Below are positions 8,601-16,295 of a DNA stretch of 64,000 bases, piece by piece. The position numbers and the translations under genes are program-made. The notes beneath the pieces are model-generated. The model did no database searches, was not told the DNA's origin, and saw only the letters and a program-made list of their open reading frames with translations. The DNA lies in contig JBKPMR010000001.1 of assembly GCA_046732255.1 (NCBI GenBank), positions 1 to 64,000 of the forward strand, in the 5' to 3' direction. Source of the DNA: DATBLE01 sp046732255. GTDB lineage: Bacteria > Actinomycetota > Thermoleophilia > Gaiellales > Gaiellaceae. The first letter of the stretch is position 1. Each line of letters starts with the position of its first letter.

Positions 8601-9092
8601 GACCAGATCCGCCTGCCGCCCCCGCGCCAGGTCGGCCTCGATCCGCTCCTCGAGCAGCGCCAGGTGCCGCTCCTCGAGGCGGGCGATCTCCGGCAGCGCG
8701 AACCGACGATGAGCGAATTCCGCCAGCGGCGGGCCGCGCCACAACGCGAGCGCCTCCGCACACCGGCGGCGACCGCCCTCGGCGGCGAAGCCTTCGAAGA
8801 GCTCGAGGTCGAGCTCACCGGGCTCGACGCGGATGGCATAGCCCGGTGCCTTCGTCGTGATCCGGTCTCGGCCGATCCGCTTCCTGAGATTCGAGACGTA
8901 GACCTGCAGCGCCTTGTGTGCGGAGTCCGGTGGGTCGTCCTCCCAGAGCGCCGCGATCAGCCGGTCACGCGAGACGACGCGGTTGGGCTCGAGCAGGAGC
9001 AGTGCGAGCAGCGCACGCTGCTGCTGGCCCCCGAGCTCGAGCGATTGCCCTTCCTCGAGGACTTCGAGCGGTCCGAGAATCCGGAACTCCAC
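5634..9092 (-). CDS. AfsR/SARP-type regulator: winged-helix + BTAD + AAA ATPase + TPR
   Basis: A 1152-residue transcriptional regulator. Residues 1-95 form an OmpR-type winged helix (VEFRILGPLEVLEEG...KALQVYVSNLRKRIG). About 96-245 is the bacterial transcriptional activator domain (ALALWRGPPLAEF, LVEELGIEPGRELRELQQTIL). An AAA/STAND ATPase follows with Walker A GEPGIGKS and Walker B LVFILDDLHAADEPSL. The C-terminal half is TPR-like helical repeats. The GTG at 9092 gives the exact family N-terminus and lies 4 bp after the stop of its larger paralogue, so both form one minus-strand operon. STAND regulators of this type are usually ATP-gated switches; the inducer is unknown. Likely targets are the divergent membrane-protein genes at 13-14.4 kb (inference). 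Confidence 0.9.
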   Translation of the reverse strand: MEFRILGPLEVLEEGQSLELGGQQQRALLALLLLEPNRVVSRDRLIAALWEDDPPDSAHKALQVYVSNLRKRIGRDRITTKAPGYAIRVEPGELDLELFEGFAAEGGRRRCAEALALWRGPPLAEFAHRRFALPEIARLEERHLALLEERIEADLARGRQADLVAELESLVAEHPLRERLRALLMLALYRSGRQVEALEVYQDGRRTLVEELGIEPGRELRELQQTILRQDPVLERAQEPEVVEVQGFPSGFVGREAELAELTSSLDDAFASRGRLFLIQGEPGIGKSRLADEVANVAGARGAHVLVGRCWEAGGAPAYWPWTQSLRAYVRKVEPGPLQRQLGQGAADVTHVVPELRDLLSGLPEPEPLESEAARFRLFDSTTSFLRRAASDRPLVFILDDLHAADEPSLMLLRFLASTLADSRILVVATFRDLDPTLQAPLDSTLTELGREAVSRRIHLCGLSEQEVGQLAEATAQAAPNQGLVAALYADTEGNPLFVSEIVRLLAAEHLLFGVTGRIPIPQTVREAIGRRLRHLSGECRRVLSLASVFGREFGLVALERVADYTGIDKLLSVLDEAIAARVAEEIPGAVGRLRFGHALTRDTLYEEIPATHRARLHRRVGEVLEDLYSGNPELHLAELAHHFLLAVPAAAAEKAVDYAWRAGDQATELLAFEEAARLYGNALDLLEVAPDARRRCELLLSLGEAQIRAGEAATAREAFFEAAGIARRLGLTHHLGRAAAGFGGRIVWARAGEDPRLVPLLEEALANTEAEDVALRATLLARLACALRDEPSRERRDALSAEAVELGRRAGDAAVLGYVLDARSHAMVAPDTVEDCLALAGELEEVAARSADRERVIAAHMLRAHAELLVGHVVEAKLALAEAARVAQELRQPAQLWLVSASAAMLALAEGDLTGAEVLVARSLTIGEKAQRDAAIPHDRLQRYTLASFRGGLDEVESDIRALVADYPSRPVFRCVLAHLLAVGGQDAEATGILDQFVADEGLLPFDQEWLFGMSLLAETASLVGDARSWTAIYDRLSPWANLNAVDVAEGFRGSIARYLGLLAMMLESWETAAKHFENAIAANRRMLARPWLAQTEEDYARMLLARGDAGDVERARELIKAAVGTYREIGMEAYAARASSLAVGPAVQAP

Positions 9093-9096
9093 GGCG

Positions 9097-12000
9097 TCAC
9101 CGCCGCTCGATCGCGCGGAGCCGCGACCGAGCCCTCTCGGCAGACAGCAGGTTGCCCTTCTGCTCGTACAACCGGATCGCGTCTTCGGCGTGCGCAATCG
9201 CGTCCTTCTTCCGTCCAGCCTGCACGCGCAGCTCGGCAAGAACCATCAGCGCATCGGCGTGCGAGTCCAGAAAATCGCTCTCTGCAGCGAAACCCACTGC
9301 CTCGAGCGCGAGCGCCTCAGCGCTCTCGAGCTCTCCCTGGTGAGCCAGCACCTGCGCCCGGGTCGTGCGCCACAGGATGTGCGAGTGGATGTCGTTGGGT
9401 CGCGCCGCCTCCTCGCTCTCGTGCGTGAGGCGCTGCGCCTCGTCGTAGCGCCCCTGAGCGCACAGCGCACGGGCGAGGAGACCGGTGACCGAGGAGAAGT
9501 GGCTCTTCTCGCCGAGCCTGCCGAGGGCCTCGTAGCCGGGCAGGAGCTCCTGCTCGGCGGCAACGGGGTCGTCCGCAAGGGCGACCATGCCGAAGTTGAT
9601 CCCGAACAGCCAGATCGAATCGCCAAATTCCGCGACCACGCGGCGCCACCGCTCGAGCAACTGGTGTGCCTCATCCAGCTTTCCTTGCATTGCTCGGGCA
9701 TTGCCGAGAACGGAGAGGACGGTCGGCTCGAGGATTGGGTCGCCGCTGACCTCGACCAGCAGCGCTTCGCACCGGTTGGCAGCGTCGGCTGCCGGCGTTG
9801 GCCCTAGCATGAGCGCCACGCACAGCCACTCGACGATCTCCCTGATCTCGAGCGGGTCCCCTACTGCGCGAGCATGCTTCAGGGCGCGTTCCGACGCCTC
9901 GGCGCAACGACCGGCCCGGCGCGCCAGGTAATGGGCTTGAGCGGCGAGTCGCCACGCACGGGCGAGACCCAAGTCGTCGCACAGCTCCTCGAAGATGGCG
10001 ATCGCATCATCCGCGACCCGGTGGAGGTCGCCGGCCTCGACTCTCGTTCGCGTGAAGAGACGAAGGAATCCGAGTTGCACGAGCGCGTGTGCCTCGAGCC
10101 GCTGGTCGTTCGAAGCCTTCGCGGCGGCGACCGCCTCCGTGAGCACGTCTTCGGCCCAGCTCAGGTCGCCACTCAGGCCCTGCACGACCCTGACGTTCGG
10201 AATGAGGTCGACTCGAGCCGGATCGTCTTTCGGCATTAGTGCGACCGCACGCGACATGAAGCTAAGGGCGGCCTGCGCGTCCCGGCGGACAAACGCGCGA
10301 CTGCCTGCGACCCCGAGCCGGCCCGCGGCTTCCGCGGCGAGTGCCCTGACCGCCTCGTCCACTGGACCGAGCTCCGAGCGGTAGCGGAACGCCTGCTCGA
10401 GGTGGTAGCCGATGATCTCCTCGTATCCGCTCGTGCGATCAGCGGTCCTGTGCTGGAGCCAGCGGGCGAATGCCTCGTGCAGCTCCGCCCGTGTTGACTT
10501 CGGGATCGAGTCGTAGGCGGCATCACGGATCATCAGATGACGGAAACGGAAAGCCCGTTCCGAACCGAAATCGGGCCGATAGGGACGAACGAGCTCCTTC
10601 CGAACGAGCTCCTGCAGATGCGCGCCGACCGACGGTCGCAGTGCTGACGGAACCAGCTCGACCACCGACCCTTCGTGGAAAACCTTGCCTTCGACCGACG
10701 CCCGCTCGATCACGGTCCGTTCCTCCGGGCCGAGCTGGTCGAGCCTCGCCGCCAGGAGCGCCTGGATCGTCGGAGGCACCGGTGCGGACGCGAGTTGCTT
10801 AGTCGCCGACCATTGGCCGTTCCGGCGGACCAGCAGCCCGTCGTCGATCAACATGGAAAGCATCTCCTCGACGAACAACGGGTTGCCCTCCGCTGCGTCC
10901 GCGATCCGTCCGGCCACCTCAGCTGCGATATCCGTGCCGCCAACGAGGTTCTCGATCAGCCGGCTGCATTCGTCGTCCGAGAGCGGTTCGAGCAGAACCG
11001 ACGTCGCGTTCACCTTTCCGCCGCTCCAGCCGCGACGGATGTCGATCAGCTCTGGCCGGGCAAGACAGACGAGCAGCACGGGTGAGTCGCGCAGAGAGTC
11101 GGCGAGATACTCGACGAGGTCGAGGAAGGTCGTTTCCGCCCAGTGGATGTCGTCGAACACCACAACCAGCGGCTTGCCGCGCGCGAGTGACTCGAAGAGG
11201 GCCTGCGTGGCCGCGAACCCATCTCCACCTGTGCCGTCGGGCCCGGCCGTGTCGCCGAACCCGATCAGCTCGGCCACGTTTTGGACAGCGATGTCCGACT
11301 CTGGCCCATGCGCGAAAACGAGGGTCAGTTTCTGACGGACCCCGTCGGCCGAATCACCGTCGTCAAGGCCCACGGCCTCCTTCACTGCTTCTAGCAGCGG
11401 CCAGAATGTGATCCCCTCGCCGTAGGGAAGGCACCGTCCTCGGGCGACGCGCGCCTGGCCCGCGACGTCGGCGAGGAACTCCTGCACGAGGCGCGACTTT
11501 CCGACCCCGGCGAGGCCGAGCACGGTGAAGAGCTGACAGGAGCTGTCGCCCACCGCCTGTTCGAACGCGTCGTGCAGACGTCGACGCTCGCGCTCTCGTC
11601 CGATCATCGGCGAGGTCAGCCGGCGCGAGTGCAATGCCGTGTCGCCGGACAACGAGACCACACGCCATGCGTCGTCGATCGGCTCCGTGATGATCGCGTC
11701 CCGTAACAGGCGACGGGTCGCTTCGTCGAGAACGATCGCGCCAGGATCGGTTGCGTGCGCCAGCTCGGGCGCCCGCGTGAGCGGCTCACCGACCGCTCCG
11801 ATCCCCAGTGCCTCGCCGCCGGCGACGACCTCGCCGGTGGCGACACCCAAACGGAAGTGGAGATCGAGCGCTGAGTCTGCCTTCAACTCGGCAGCCTGGG
11901 TCAATAGGCAATCCCGCACATCTCCGGCGGCCCGTACCGCACGCAGGGCGTCGTCCTCATGCACTGCCGGAAGGCCGAAGGCGACCGTCAGTGCAGTGCC

Positions 12001-12945
12001 CGCCACGGTTTCAACGCTGCCGCCATGCCGCTCAACAGCTGACCGGACGAGGTGGAGCGTTCGACCGGTCACGCGTCGGAGCGACTCGGGATCGACGCTC
12101 CCGTGCCGCGCCGAAACGATCCGGACGTCGACGAAGAGGGCGGTGATCGTCTTCCGGACCTCGCGCTCGAGCGTCTCGTGCGCCGAACCGTCGTCCGCGG
12201 CATCGCGAAGATCCCGGGGCTGCGCCACCTGATCGGCCGTCCGATCGAGCTCGAGTGCTGAATCCTGGTTCAGGATTGCCTGGTGCAGCTCGCGTAGGTC
12301 GCGGCCGGGCTCGATCCCCAGCTCGTCGACAAGCGTACTGCGGGCATCCTGGTAGGCCTCAAGAGCCTCAGCCTGTCGGCCCGCGCGGTAGAGGGCGAGC
12401 ATAAACTGGCCGCGGAGCCGTTCTCGCAACGGATTGTCCGCGACAAGGGCCTCGAGCTCGCCCGTCAGCTCCCCATGGCGGCCCGCGTCCAGCTCCATGT
12501 CGACGCGTTCCTCGAGGCAAGCCAAGCGCTGATCCTCCAGCCGCGCGATCTCCGCCTGCGCGAAACCGTGGTAGGCGAAGTCGCTGAGGGGCGGCCCGCG
12601 CCAGAGCGCGAGCGCCTCCGCCAACCTTCCCTGCTCTCGCAGCCGTGCGAAGCGACAGAGATCCAGCTCGTCGTCTGCGACGCAGAGCAGGTAGCCCGGA
12701 GGCCGTGTCTCCAGCCGTTCCTTGCCAAGCAGCTTGCGAAGGCCGGACACGTAAACCTGCAGCGCCTTGTGTGCAGTCTCGGGTGGATCGCCTTCCCAGA
12801 GCGCGTCGACCAGGCGATCTTGCGACACGACCTGGTTTGCGTGCAGCAGCAGTACCGCAAGGAGGGAGCGTTGCTTGGTGCCGCCGAGGTCGAGAGGCTG
12901 TCCGTCGGAGCGGACCTCCAGCGGACCGAGAATTCGAAACTCCAT
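9097..12945 (-). CDS. AfsR/SARP-type regulator with embedded degenerate cyclase domain
   Basis: A 1282-residue regulator: winged helix (1-95), BTAD (~95-245), a class III cyclase-like domain (~265-430), a STAND ATPase (Walker A GLAGVGKS, Walker B LVVVFDDIHWAETTFL) and a long helical C-terminus. In the cyclase-like domain the first metal-binding Asp survives (LFVDVRIVSAR replaces F-D-IVGST), but the second is lost: GTALTVAFG stands where GDAVMAVFG is expected. It is therefore probably a sensory, non-catalytic domain. ATG 12945 follows a GGAGG ribosome binding site. Its promoter region is shared with the divergent small membrane-protein gene. It is cotranscribed with the second regulator. Confidence 0.9.
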   Translation of the reverse strand: MEFRILGPLEVRSDGQPLDLGGTKQRSLLAVLLLHANQVVSQDRLVDALWEGDPPETAHKALQVYVSGLRKLLGKERLETRPPGYLLCVADDELDLCRFARLREQGRLAEALALWRGPPLSDFAYHGFAQAEIARLEDQRLACLEERVDMELDAGRHGELTGELEALVADNPLRERLRGQFMLALYRAGRQAEALEAYQDARSTLVDELGIEPGRDLRELHQAILNQDSALELDRTADQVAQPRDLRDAADDGSAHETLEREVRKTITALFVDVRIVSARHGSVDPESLRRVTGRTLHLVRSAVERHGGSVETVAGTALTVAFGLPAVHEDDALRAVRAAGDVRDCLLTQAAELKADSALDLHFRLGVATGEVVAGGEALGIGAVGEPLTRAPELAHATDPGAIVLDEATRRLLRDAIITEPIDDAWRVVSLSGDTALHSRRLTSPMIGRERERRRLHDAFEQAVGDSSCQLFTVLGLAGVGKSRLVQEFLADVAGQARVARGRCLPYGEGITFWPLLEAVKEAVGLDDGDSADGVRQKLTLVFAHGPESDIAVQNVAELIGFGDTAGPDGTGGDGFAATQALFESLARGKPLVVVFDDIHWAETTFLDLVEYLADSLRDSPVLLVCLARPELIDIRRGWSGGKVNATSVLLEPLSDDECSRLIENLVGGTDIAAEVAGRIADAAEGNPLFVEEMLSMLIDDGLLVRRNGQWSATKQLASAPVPPTIQALLAARLDQLGPEERTVIERASVEGKVFHEGSVVELVPSALRPSVGAHLQELVRKELVRPYRPDFGSERAFRFRHLMIRDAAYDSIPKSTRAELHEAFARWLQHRTADRTSGYEEIIGYHLEQAFRYRSELGPVDEAVRALAAEAAGRLGVAGSRAFVRRDAQAALSFMSRAVALMPKDDPARVDLIPNVRVVQGLSGDLSWAEDVLTEAVAAAKASNDQRLEAHALVQLGFLRLFTRTRVEAGDLHRVADDAIAIFEELCDDLGLARAWRLAAQAHYLARRAGRCAEASERALKHARAVGDPLEIREIVEWLCVALMLGPTPAADAANRCEALLVEVSGDPILEPTVLSVLGNARAMQGKLDEAHQLLERWRRVVAEFGDSIWLFGINFGMVALADDPVAAEQELLPGYEALGRLGEKSHFSSVTGLLARALCAQGRYDEAQRLTHESEEAARPNDIHSHILWRTTRAQVLAHQGELESAEALALEAVGFAAESDFLDSHADALMVLAELRVQAGRKKDAIAHAEDAIRLYEQKGNLLSAERARSRLRAIERR

Positions 12946-12978
12946 GCCGCCTCCGGTTCTGTCCGGGTAGCCCGATGC

Positions 12979-12990
12979 GACGTTAACGTC
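12979..12990. promoter_or_regulatory. 12-bp perfect palindrome GACGTTAACGTC
   Basis: A perfect palindrome in the 163-bp divergent gap between the BTAD regulator (start 12945) and the RIVDDSFRD gene (start 13109). Its position suits an operator for a dimeric regulator. No second copy was noticed in the window. Confidence 0.4.
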
Positions 12991-13020
12991 TTCCGGCCTC
13001 GGCGCCTAGAGCCGCGTCCT

Positions 13021-13047
13021 TTACCGCGCGCTTACCGGCCGTTAGCT
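13021..13047 (+). promoter_or_regulatory. Triple direct repeat (TTACCG / TTACCG / TTAGCT), candidate SARP-type binding site
   Basis: Three hexamers start at 13021, 13032 and 13042, spaced 11 and 10 bp. Direct repeats one helical turn apart are the known binding pattern of BTAD/SARP activators. The third repeat starts 67 bp before the ATG of the downstream gene. The same array with identical spacing and distance occurs before the paralogue at 13824. Confidence 0.6.
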
Positions 13048-13108
13048 GGACTCGTGTCTCCTAGTGCGAAAGGCCGCATCGGGCGGCTCGGCAGCAAAGG
13101 AGACGAAG

Positions 13109-13657
13109 ATGACGTCCTCCACCTCTCTCATCTGGTTCAGGCGCCTGCTCCTGCTCGGCGCGGTCGTCGCGGTCGTCGCGGCCACAGCGGCGGCGGCTTC
13201 GGGCTCGCCGAGGAACATCGCTACTCGTGACGTCTTCGAACGGTACGCAGCCGCACATCCGTACGGCTCGACTCCGGTTCCCGACGTACTGGAGCGGTAC
13301 GCAGCGGCGCACCCCTACGGCGTGGGCACGCTAACGCCGGCACTGGGAACAGAGCGCATCGTCGACGACTCATTCCGTGACCCGGCGCCGATCGTCACGC
13401 CGGTCGGCGACCGGATCGTCGACGACTCCTTCCGTGATCCGGCGCCAATCGCAACTCCGACGAGCGACCGGATCGTCGACGACTCCTTCCGCGACGCCCC
13501 CACGGTCGTGGCTGCTCCGGCGAGCGGCAACGGCCTCGATTGGGGCGACTTCGGCATCGGGGCCGGCGCGATGCTCGGCCTCACGGTGCTGCTGACCGGA
13601 CTGGGCGTAGGCGCGGTCGCCATGCGCCATCGCAGCGGGGGGCTCAAGACCTCCTGA
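13109..13657 (+). CDS. Small membrane protein with RIVDDSFRD repeats (first paralogue)
   Basis: A 182-residue protein with no assigned function. The N-terminus (MTSSTSLIWFRRLLLLGAVV) is a signal peptide or membrane anchor. Two copies of a V[FL]ERYAAAHPYG motif follow, then three copies of RIVDDSFRD[PA] separated by PAPIVTP-like linkers. The C-terminus GLDWGDFGIGAGAMLGLTVLL continues as a transmembrane helix with a basic cytoplasmic tail (AMRHRSGGLKTS). The middle is thus probably outside the membrane. The ATG at 13109 follows AAGGAGACGAAG, a strong ribosome binding site. It is a tandem paralogue of the next gene, with matching upstream repeats and terminator, and is next to the BTAD regulators. 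Confidence 0.8.
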   Translation: MTSSTSLIWFRRLLLLGAVVAVVAATAAAASGSPRNIATRDVFERYAAAHPYGSTPVPDVLERYAAAHPYGVGTLTPALGTERIVDDSFRDPAPIVTPVGDRIVDDSFRDPAPIATPTSDRIVDDSFRDAPTVVAAPASGNGLDWGDFGIGAGAMLGLTVLLTGLGVGAVAMRHRSGGLKTS

Positions 13658-13678
13658 AGACGGGTCGCCCGAGCCCGG

Positions 13679-13706
13679 CCGAACGGGCCCTTCGGGGCCC
13701 GTTCGG
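13679..13706 (+). terminator. Rho-independent-type hairpin (12-bp stem, TTCG loop)
   Basis: Perfect arms CCGAACGGGCCC / GGGCCCGTTCGG with a TTCG tetraloop, 22 bp after the stop codon. There is no U-tract, as is common in high-GC actinobacteria. It is nearly identical to the hairpin after the paralogue. Confidence 0.75.
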
Positions 13707-13735
13707 TCTGCACGAGGTGAGATACCAGCGGCGGC

Positions 13736-13760
13736 TTACCGCGCCTTTACTGATCGTTAA
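13736..13760 (+). promoter_or_regulatory. Second triple direct repeat (TTACCG / TTACTG / TTAAGC)
   Basis: Repeats start at 13736, 13747 and 13757, again 11 and 10 bp apart, and the third again lies exactly 67 bp before the ATG (13824). The surrounding sequence is much less alike than the repeats, so the array looks selected. Confidence 0.6.
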
Positions 13761-13823
13761 GCGGCCTCTCGTCTTGGTGGTCAAAGGGCAGCGCGAAGCG
13801 GCCCAGGGCGACAGGAGGCGAAG

Positions 13824-14408
13824 ATGAAACGCTCCAACTACCTCAACTGGTTCAGGCGATTGGTGGTTCTCGGGGCGGTCGTGGCCGGTGTGACGGCGTC
13901 GTCGGCCGCAGCCATTCCAATGCTCGATCCCCAGGACACCCCGTCGACGTCGGCGACTAGCCATACGACCGCGCTGGGGCTCCGCGCCGACGGCCTGCGC
14001 TGGCAGGCGATCGCGAAGGCGTACCAGGAGAGCCGGCAGGCACCGGTTCCCGACGTGTTCGAGCGCTACGCCACGGCGCATCCCTATGGCGCGGCCGCGC
14101 CTTCGCCGCAGCGCCGCGGCATGGGCGACTTCAACCAGGTCACGCCGGCGCTCGGAACCGAGCGCATCGTCGACGACTCCTTCCGCGATCCGGCCCCGAT
14201 CGTGACCCCGCCCGGCGAGCGGATCGTCGACGACTCCTTCCGCGACTCCCCCGCCGTCGTGGCCTCGCCGACCGGCGGCAACGGCCTCGACTGGGCGGAC
14301 TTCGGCATCGGCGCCGGGGCGATGCTCGGCCTCGCGCTCCTCGTGAGCGGACTCGGCGTGGGCGCCGTCGCCATGCGTCACCGGACGGGCAATCTCAAGA
14401 CCTCCTGA
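13824..14408 (+). CDS. Small membrane protein with RIVDDSFRD repeats (second paralogue)
   Basis: A 194-residue paralogue of the preceding gene. It has the same architecture: N-terminal signal/anchor (RSNYLNWFRRLVVLGAVVAG), a helical stretch LRWQAIAKAYQES, one VFERYATAHPYG motif, two RIVDDSFRD copies, then NGLDWADFGIGAGAMLGLALL as a C-terminal transmembrane helix ending AMRHRTGNLKTS. It starts after GGAGGCGAAG. Compared with the first copy it has one fewer ERYA and RIVDD unit but an added segment before them. No known domain was recognised. A cell-envelope role is inferred only from topology. Confidence 0.8.
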   Translation: MKRSNYLNWFRRLVVLGAVVAGVTASSAAAIPMLDPQDTPSTSATSHTTALGLRADGLRWQAIAKAYQESRQAPVPDVFERYATAHPYGAAAPSPQRRGMGDFNQVTPALGTERIVDDSFRDPAPIVTPPGERIVDDSFRDSPAVVASPTGGNGLDWADFGIGAGAMLGLALLVSGLGVGAVAMRHRTGNLKTS

Positions 14409-14425
14409 GGGAGGGGTCGCCCGAG

Positions 14426-14451
14426 CGAACGGGCCCTTCGGGGCCCGTTCG
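14426..14451 (+). terminator. Hairpin terminator (11-bp stem, TTCG loop)
   Basis: Arms CGAACGGGCCC / GGGCCCGTTCG around TTCG, 17 bp after the stop of the second RIVDDSFRD gene; a near copy of the hairpin at 13679. Confidence 0.75.
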
Positions 14452-14476
14452 TCGTGCGTGGGACGCAAGCGGCACG

Positions 14477-14482
14477 TAGGGT
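14477..14482 (+). promoter_or_regulatory. Putative leaderless -10 element TAGGGT
   Basis: TAGGGT ends exactly 6 nt before the GTG start at 14489, so transcription would begin at or next to the start codon. No ribosome binding site is present. Confidence 0.45.
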
Positions 14483-14488
14483 TCCGGC

Positions 14489-15982
14489 GTGAGCGAGGAG
14501 AGGTACGCCGAGCTCCGCGACTACCTCGCCGAGGTCTGGGATCTCGTGAAGGTCGGCGGACTCGCGGGCTGGGACCAGCAGACTATGATGCCGCCGCAGG
14601 GCGCGGGCGTTCGGGCGCGACAGCTGGCAACCGTCTCGAAGCTCGTGCACGAGCGCGTCGTCTCGGACCGGCTCGGCGAGCTGCTCGAGGAGCTCCGGCC
14701 GTACGAGGAGTCGCTCGACTTCGAGTCGGACGAGGCGAGCCTGATCCGCACCACGCGCCGCGACCGCGACAAGGAGCTGCGCGTTCCGTCCGAGCTTCGC
14801 GAGCAGCAGACGCGCGCGGGATCAGAGGCTTTCCCGGTCTGGGTGGAGGCAAGGCGTACCAACGACTTCGAACTGTTCCGGCCGTACCTCGAGCGCAACG
14901 TCGCCCTCCGCCGGGAGTACGCAGCCTGCTTCGAGGTCGACGAGCCGTACGACGCGCTGCTCGACGACTTCGAACAGGGGATGAAGACGGCGGAAGTGCG
15001 CGAGGTGTTCGGGCGCCTGCGGGAGGGGCTCGTGCCGCTGGTCGCCGAGGCCTCGACCCAGGACATCGACGACTCGTGCCTGCACGGCCACTTCCCGCTC
15101 GAGACGCAGAAGGAGATGCAGCGCGTGCTCCTCTCCCGGTACGGGTTCCGCGACGGGACCTGGCGGATCGACCCGGTGGAGCACCCGTTCGCGACCTCGT
15201 TCGGCACCTCGGACATCCGGATGACGACGTACTACCCGGAGAGCGAGATGCGCGGGATCTTCGCGGCCATGCACGAGGGCGGCCACGCGATCTACGAGCA
15301 CAACGTCGATCCCGCGCTCGAGCGGACGCCGCTCTGCCGCGGCACGTCGCTCGCGCTGCACGAGTCGCAGAGCCGCATGTTCGAGAACCTCGTCGGCCGC
15401 AGCATCCAGTGGTGGCGCTGGGCCTACCCGGAGCTTCAGCGCCTCTTCCCGGACCAGTACGAAGGCGTTGAGCTGGAGACGTTCCACCGGGCGATCAACA
15501 AGGTGCAGCCGTCGCTGATCCGGATCGAGGCGGACGAGGCCACCTACAGCCTCCACATCATCCTGCGCTTCGAGCTGGAGCAGGAGCTGATCGCAGGCGC
15601 GGTCGACCTGGTCGACCTCCCGGCCGTCTGGAACGAACGGATGAAGGAGTACCTCGGCGTGGAGGTACCAAGTGACTCTCGCGGCGTCCTCCAGGACGTC
15701 CACTGGTCGCGCGGGACGATCGGCTACTTCCCCACGTACGCGCTCGGGAACGTGATCTCGGTGCAGATCTGGGAGAAGGTCCTCGACGACGTGCCCGACC
15801 TCTACGAGCACATCGAGCGTGGCGATCTCGAGCCGCTGACGGCTTGGTTACGCGAAAAGCTGTGGCGCCATGGGCGCAAGTTCCCGCCGCAGGAGACGCT
15901 CGAGCGCGTCGTCGGCGGCGGGCTCGACCCCGAGCCGTACCTGCGCTACCTGAACGAGAAGCTCGGCGTCCTGGCCTCCTAG
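14489..15982 (+). CDS. Carboxypeptidase Taq (M32 family metallocarboxypeptidase)
   Basis: A 497-residue cytoplasmic zinc carboxypeptidase, full length for family M32. The zinc site is MHEGGHAIYEHNVDP (HExxH form HEGGH near residue 265), followed by the family markers GTSLALHESQSRMFEN, whose Glu is the third ligand, and the IRIEADEATYSLHIILRFELE motif. The C-terminal W(S/H)RGTIGYFPTYALGN segment is also typical. M32 enzymes release C-terminal residues broadly, except after proline. The GTG start was chosen for the family N-terminus SEERYAELRDYLAEVWDL and its leaderless -10 element. Monocistronic by context. Confidence 0.93.
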   Translation: MSEERYAELRDYLAEVWDLVKVGGLAGWDQQTMMPPQGAGVRARQLATVSKLVHERVVSDRLGELLEELRPYEESLDFESDEASLIRTTRRDRDKELRVPSELREQQTRAGSEAFPVWVEARRTNDFELFRPYLERNVALRREYAACFEVDEPYDALLDDFEQGMKTAEVREVFGRLREGLVPLVAEASTQDIDDSCLHGHFPLETQKEMQRVLLSRYGFRDGTWRIDPVEHPFATSFGTSDIRMTTYYPESEMRGIFAAMHEGGHAIYEHNVDPALERTPLCRGTSLALHESQSRMFENLVGRSIQWWRWAYPELQRLFPDQYEGVELETFHRAINKVQPSLIRIEADEATYSLHIILRFELEQELIAGAVDLVDLPAVWNERMKEYLGVEVPSDSRGVLQDVHWSRGTIGYFPTYALGNVISVQIWEKVLDDVPDLYEHIERGDLEPLTAWLREKLWRHGRKFPPQETLERVVGGGLDPEPYLRYLNEKLGVLAS

Positions 15983-16061
15983 CGGTCGCGTGCGCGCGCC
16001 TTAACGAAAATTTTTCCGCTTCCTCCTTCCCAGGGCATAGCCCCTGTGGCACTGTGAGTCT

Positions 16062-16265
16062 GTGGAGACGCTCGAACGGGAGATGCGGGAGCTCGACCAT
16101 CGCCTCGGCGACGGGTTCGAAGTCAGGCTGCTCTGGGCCGAGGACGACGGCACGTTGAAGGTCGTCGTCGACGACTGGCGCACCGACGAGCACTTCGAGA
16201 TTCCGGCGCGCGCCGACAACGCGCTCGACGTCTTTCGCCACCCGTTCGCGTACCGCGCGGACTAG
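16062..16265 (+). CDS. Small conserved-looking protein (67 aa), unknown
   Basis: GTG start, then VETLEREMRELDHRLGDGFE, with a beta-rich middle VRLLWAEDDGTLKVVVDDWRTDEHFEIPARADNALDVFRHPFAYRAD. The segment VDDWRTDEHFEIP and the ending HPFAY suggest a real protein rather than chance coding. Codon use is normal for the window (G/C third positions). No function is recognised. An AT-rich patch (TTAACGAAAATTTTTCC, near 16003) just upstream may hold the promoter. Confidence 0.65.
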   Translation: METLEREMRELDHRLGDGFEVRLLWAEDDGTLKVVVDDWRTDEHFEIPARADNALDVFRHPFAYRAD

Positions 16266-16295
16266 CTTCTCGACCCCGGTGTAACCTCGCCGGAC

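Noticed and set aside
7563..9428. 621-codon open frame on the plus strand
   Set aside because: It lies antisense across both BTAD regulator genes, has low-complexity Arg/Glu-rich content and no domain; a GC-driven shadow of the real minus-strand genes.
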